The translations under genes and the position numbers were made by a program. DNA of 64,000 nt from Lewinellaceae bacterium (GTDB taxonomy: Bacteria; Bacteroidota; Bacteroidia; Chitinophagales; Saprospiraceae), in contig JADJRC010000013.1 of NCBI GenBank assembly GCA_016712415.1, forward strand, positions 62,001-126,000, given 5' to 3'. Every line of letters starts with the position of its first letter. Positions within the stretch are counted from its first letter, which is position 1. Below, one piece after another: positions 61,771 through 64,000 of the stretch. Below the pieces are notes generated by a model, which ran no database searches, was not told the origin of the DNA, and saw nothing but the letters and a program-made list of their open reading frames with translations.

Positions 61771-62543
61771 CCATGCGCTACGAATTCAAATATCTCGTGC
61801 CGATTGAGCTATATTCCGCCCTGCGCGGTGCGGTATTGCCCTTCCTGCGCCCGGATCCATTCGCGGCAAGGCAGCCGGACGGGAAATACACCGTGCGGAG
61901 TATTTACTTCGATACTTCCGGTTTCGATATGTACCACACCAAGGTCGACGGCATTGCCCACCGTATGAAAGTACGGTTGCGGGGCTATAATCAGGGTGGC
62001 CCGGACAGTCTTGTGTTTATGGAGATCAAGCGGAAATACGAAAGCCCGATCCGGAAAAGCCGGGCGAGCGCGCCCTATGGGGTTGTCCTGGACCTGTTTA
62101 AAGGCAGGTCCATTGACCACCTGGAAGGGATGATTACAGAACCCGACAATGCCCGCCGCTTCTTTTACCAGATATTGAGCCGGAATTTGAGGCCGGTGGT
62201 CAATATTATTTACGAGCGGGAACCGTTTATGGGCGCCAATCTGGATCCGGAAAACGATTTTCGCCTGACCTTCGACCTGCACCTGCGCAGCGTAGCCTAC
62301 CCCGGCATCGACGAATTGTTCGAGGATAAGGATGTCCGCTTCGCCTTCCCGGGCTTTTTTATCCTGGAAATCAAGTTCAACCAATACTGCCCGGCCTGGA
62401 TAAAGCCCCTGCTGGAAGATTTTCAACTCCGTAAAGAACCCGCGTCCAAGTACGTTGGCGCCATAGACTCCAACGCCTTCATCCGGCCAGGGCGCCACAA
62501 CGACGCGTTCGCCAAAAGCGCATACCTTGATTTAAGAGACTGA
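61764..62543 (+). CDS. VTC-domain protein (polyphosphate polymerase-like)
   Basis: 259 residues, overlapping the HlyD-like gene by 7 bp. It has the VTC catalytic-tunnel pattern: MRYEFKYLVPIELYSALRGA, KYTVRSIYFDTSGFDMYHTK, RMKVRLRGYNQGGPDSLVFM, EIKRKYESPIRKSR, FRLTFDLHLRS and FILEIKFNQYCPAWI. In yeast Vtc4 this domain makes polyphosphate from ATP. In bacteria it often travels with CotH and DUF4956 genes, as here. The acidic and basic tunnel residues (EFKY, RLRGY, EIKRK, EIKF) look intact. Polyphosphate synthesis is therefore plausible but unproven. Confidence 0.88.
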   Translation: MVTMRYEFKYLVPIELYSALRGAVLPFLRPDPFAARQPDGKYTVRSIYFDTSGFDMYHTKVDGIAHRMKVRLRGYNQGGPDSLVFMEIKRKYESPIRKSRASAPYGVVLDLFKGRSIDHLEGMITEPDNARRFFYQILSRNLRPVVNIIYEREPFMGANLDPENDFRLTFDLHLRSVAYPGIDELFEDKDVRFAFPGFFILEIKFNQYCPAWIKPLLEDFQLRKEPASKYVGAIDSNAFIRPGRHNDAFAKSAYLDLRD

Positions 62544-62554
62544 AAGCACAACCG

Positions 62555-63238
62555 ATGTTCGACGACTATCAAAATCTGTCCGTTTTCCCCACGTCTTCAG
62601 CCGACGTGATGGCCAACCTGTTGGTGGCCCTGGTGTGCGGGCTTATCCTTTCCATTATTTACCGGGTGACCTACCGCGGACCCTCGTATTCCGTGACCTT
62701 CGTCAACTCGCTCGTCCTGCTCAGCATCATCGCTTCTATCGTGATCATGGTGATCGGCAACAACATTGCCCGTGCTTTCGGACTGGTGGGCGCCATGTCC
62801 ATCATCCGTTTCCGGACGGCCATTCGCGATACGATGGACCTCGTGTTCATCTTTCTGGCGCTGGCGCTGGGCATGGCCTGCGGCGTGGGGCTCAACGCTA
62901 TTGCCGTGACAGGCACCCTTTTGTCGGGGCTGGTGGTAGTGGTTCTTACCTTTACCCACTTCGGCGCACCGCGCAGGCGCCATTTTCTGCTGCAGATCAT
63001 CTACCATGCGACGCAGGAGTCAGATGTGACGCAGCCGCTCGCCAGGTTTTGCCGGAGCCTGAAACTGGTGAGCATGAAAAACGTCGGCCTCGACGACCTG
63101 ACCGAGAGCAATTACCACATCACCCTGCGCGACACGCGCAAAACCGAAGCGATGGTGCGCGAACTGCGGCAATCGCCCGGAGTGCAACAGGTCAATGTTT
63201 TCTTTGATGAAGACGATTTCAACCCGCCAACCATGTAG
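62555..63238 (+). CDS. DUF4956 integral membrane protein
   Basis: 227 residues. Four hydrophobic helices occupy the first 130 residues (MANLLVALVCGLILSIIYRV, VNSLVLLSIIASIVIMVIG, LVFIFLALALGMACGVGLN, VTGTLLSGLVVVVLTFTHFG). Between them is the family signature FGLVGAMSIIRFRTAIRDTM. The soluble C-terminal 90 residues are an ACT/ferredoxin-like fold (YHITLRDTRKTEAMVRELRQ, GVQQVNVFFDEDD). DUF4956 proteins occur next to VTC and CotH genes and may act as their membrane subunit or channel. It follows the VTC gene after 11 bp. Confidence 0.9.
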   Translation: MFDDYQNLSVFPTSSADVMANLLVALVCGLILSIIYRVTYRGPSYSVTFVNSLVLLSIIASIVIMVIGNNIARAFGLVGAMSIIRFRTAIRDTMDLVFIFLALALGMACGVGLNAIAVTGTLLSGLVVVVLTFTHFGAPRRRHFLLQIIYHATQESDVTQPLARFCRSLKLVSMKNVGLDDLTESNYHITLRDTRKTEAMVRELRQSPGVQQVNVFFDEDDFNPPTM

Positions 63239-63433
63239 CCATGTTTGCGCTTTATTCCATAACCGTTTTTCTGTGTTTTTCCTGGCCGACATCACTTATA
63301 ACAGGCGTTTAACGGAGCATTGGATGAGCGGAAAAGCAGTGCCCCTGCGGAATACCGGCGTTTTGACGGAGGAAAAATAAAAAAATTGTCCCCTACCCAT
63401 TCGACTTTTAATCCGCACTTTCGACCTTTGCGC

Positions 63434-64000
63434 ATGGAACTGAACAACACTGTGCCGAAATTCCTCGGCGAATCACTCACCTTCGACGATGTTTTACTCG
63501 TCCCCGCATACAGCGAAGTCTTACCCCGCGAAGTAGATATCTCTTCCCAATTCACCAGAAGTATCCGCCTGAATGTGCCGGTTTCATCGGCAGCTATGGA
63601 TACCGTGACCGACAAGACGATGGCCATCGCTATTGCGCGTCAGGGGGGCATCGGAATCATTCACAAGAACATGACGGTGGCGGAACAGGCCGATCAGGTG
63701 CGCGCCGTGAAGCGCTCGGAGGCCGGTATGATCATCGATCCGGTGACCCTTCATCCTGATGCAACTGTCGCCAAGGCGCTGGACCTGATGAAACAATACA
63801 GTATTGGCGGCATACCGGTAACGGACAAACGCGGCAAACTCGTCGGCATCCTTACCAACCGCGACCTGCGTTTCGAGACGGACCGCAACAAGTTGGTGCG
63901 CGACCTGATGACGAAGAAAAACCTTGTCACAGCGCCCCTGGGCACCACCCTGCTCCAGGCCAAACATACCCTCCAGCAACGCAAGATCGAAAAACTGCCG
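63434..64000 (+). CDS. guaB: Inosine-5'-monophosphate dehydrogenase, 5' part (runs off window)
   Basis: 189 codons are visible from ATG 63434. IMPDH oxidises IMP to XMP, the first committed step of GMP synthesis. The N-terminal barrel start GESLTFDDVLLVPAYSEVLP and VPVSSAAMDTVTDKTMAIAI, ARQGGIGIIHKNM are diagnostic. The regulatory Bateman module begins at about residue 93 with CBS motifs GMIIDPVTLHPDATVAKALD and IGGIPVTDKRGKLVGILTNR. The catalytic Cys loop lies outside the window. The 195-bp gap to DUF4956 suggests its own promoter. Confidence 0.97.
   Translation, partial: MELNNTVPKFLGESLTFDDVLLVPAYSEVLPREVDISSQFTRSIRLNVPVSSAAMDTVTDKTMAIAIARQGGIGIIHKNMTVAEQADQVRAVKRSEAGMIIDPVTLHPDATVAKALDLMKQYSIGGIPVTDKRGKLVGILTNRDLRFETDRNKLVRDLMTKKNLVTAPLGTTLLQAKHTLQQRKIEKLP

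Overview
The window looks like a chromosomal contig of a Bacteroidota bacterium, probably close to Saprospiria. The evidence is two SusC/RagA-type receptors with a SusD partner, type IX secretion (T9SS) C-terminal sorting domains, SprB/PKD-like repeat adhesins, and Bacteroidota promoters (TAnnTTTG -7 box) just upstream of several genes. The taxon is inferred from gene content only.

Layout. 1-6.2 kb (minus): a susC-susD operon with its terminator, then a second, partial susC. 6.6-7.7 kb: pdxH and a LysM protein, convergent. 7.9-12.7 kb (minus): a PepSY-like lipoprotein and a four-gene envelope operon headed by a membrane-anchored effector-associated-domain (EAD11-like) protein. 12.9-16.9 kb: ruvC, a hydroxyacyl-CoA dehydrogenase, a PaaI-type thioesterase and a TolC-family protein. 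16.9-20.5 kb: a decayed island (broken ORFs, a frameshifted DUF3800 gene, a GC homopolymer block, a group II intron 5' fragment) next to tRNA-Leu(GAG). 20.7-24.5 kb: grpE-dnaJ, a thioredoxin-like protein, a flavin-reductase-like protein and a lipoprotein. 24.6-26.2 kb: a tandem array of tRNA-like units behind a good promoter, a tRNA-like gene with an abnormal anticodon arm, and two near-identical modules of a GIY-YIG nuclease plus a tRNA lacking its anticodon arm. 26.2-32.7 kb: two convergent genes for secreted caspase-like peptidases with C-terminal FGE-sulfatase (C-type-lectin fold) domains, an EAD-TM partner and a secreted protein, flanked by palindromic repeats. 32.7-39.8 kb: AsmA-like protein, two DUF488 proteins, Ca2+/Na+ antiporter, D-lactate dehydrogenase. 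40-52 kb: giant SprB-repeat adhesin, two-component system, TonB receptor, TPR protein. 51.8-55.5 kb: betaine-lipid genes btaB-btaA, patatin, tadA. 55.7-63.2 kb: CotH-CotH-HlyD-VTC-DUF4956 cluster. The window ends inside guaB.

Main discovery. The last 135 bp of the two caspase/FGE genes are the same except for 18 differences. All 18 fall at codon positions 1 or 2 of 12 codons that keep an identical third base (NNC or NNG). Just upstream of this block the genes differ mostly at wobble positions. This is the footprint of adenine-specific mutagenesis by a diversity-generating retroelement (DGR). No reverse transcriptase or template repeat is visible here, so they should lie elsewhere in the genome. 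The picture is a DGR-diversified sensor fused to an exported caspase, co-operonic with an EAD membrane adaptor. The second standout is the tRNA-like array with its GIY-YIG modules.

Caveat. At least five genes carry single-base indels at or next to short homopolymers, and two G/C-homopolymer blocks look artificial. Many 'pseudogenes' may therefore be consensus errors of a long-read assembly.
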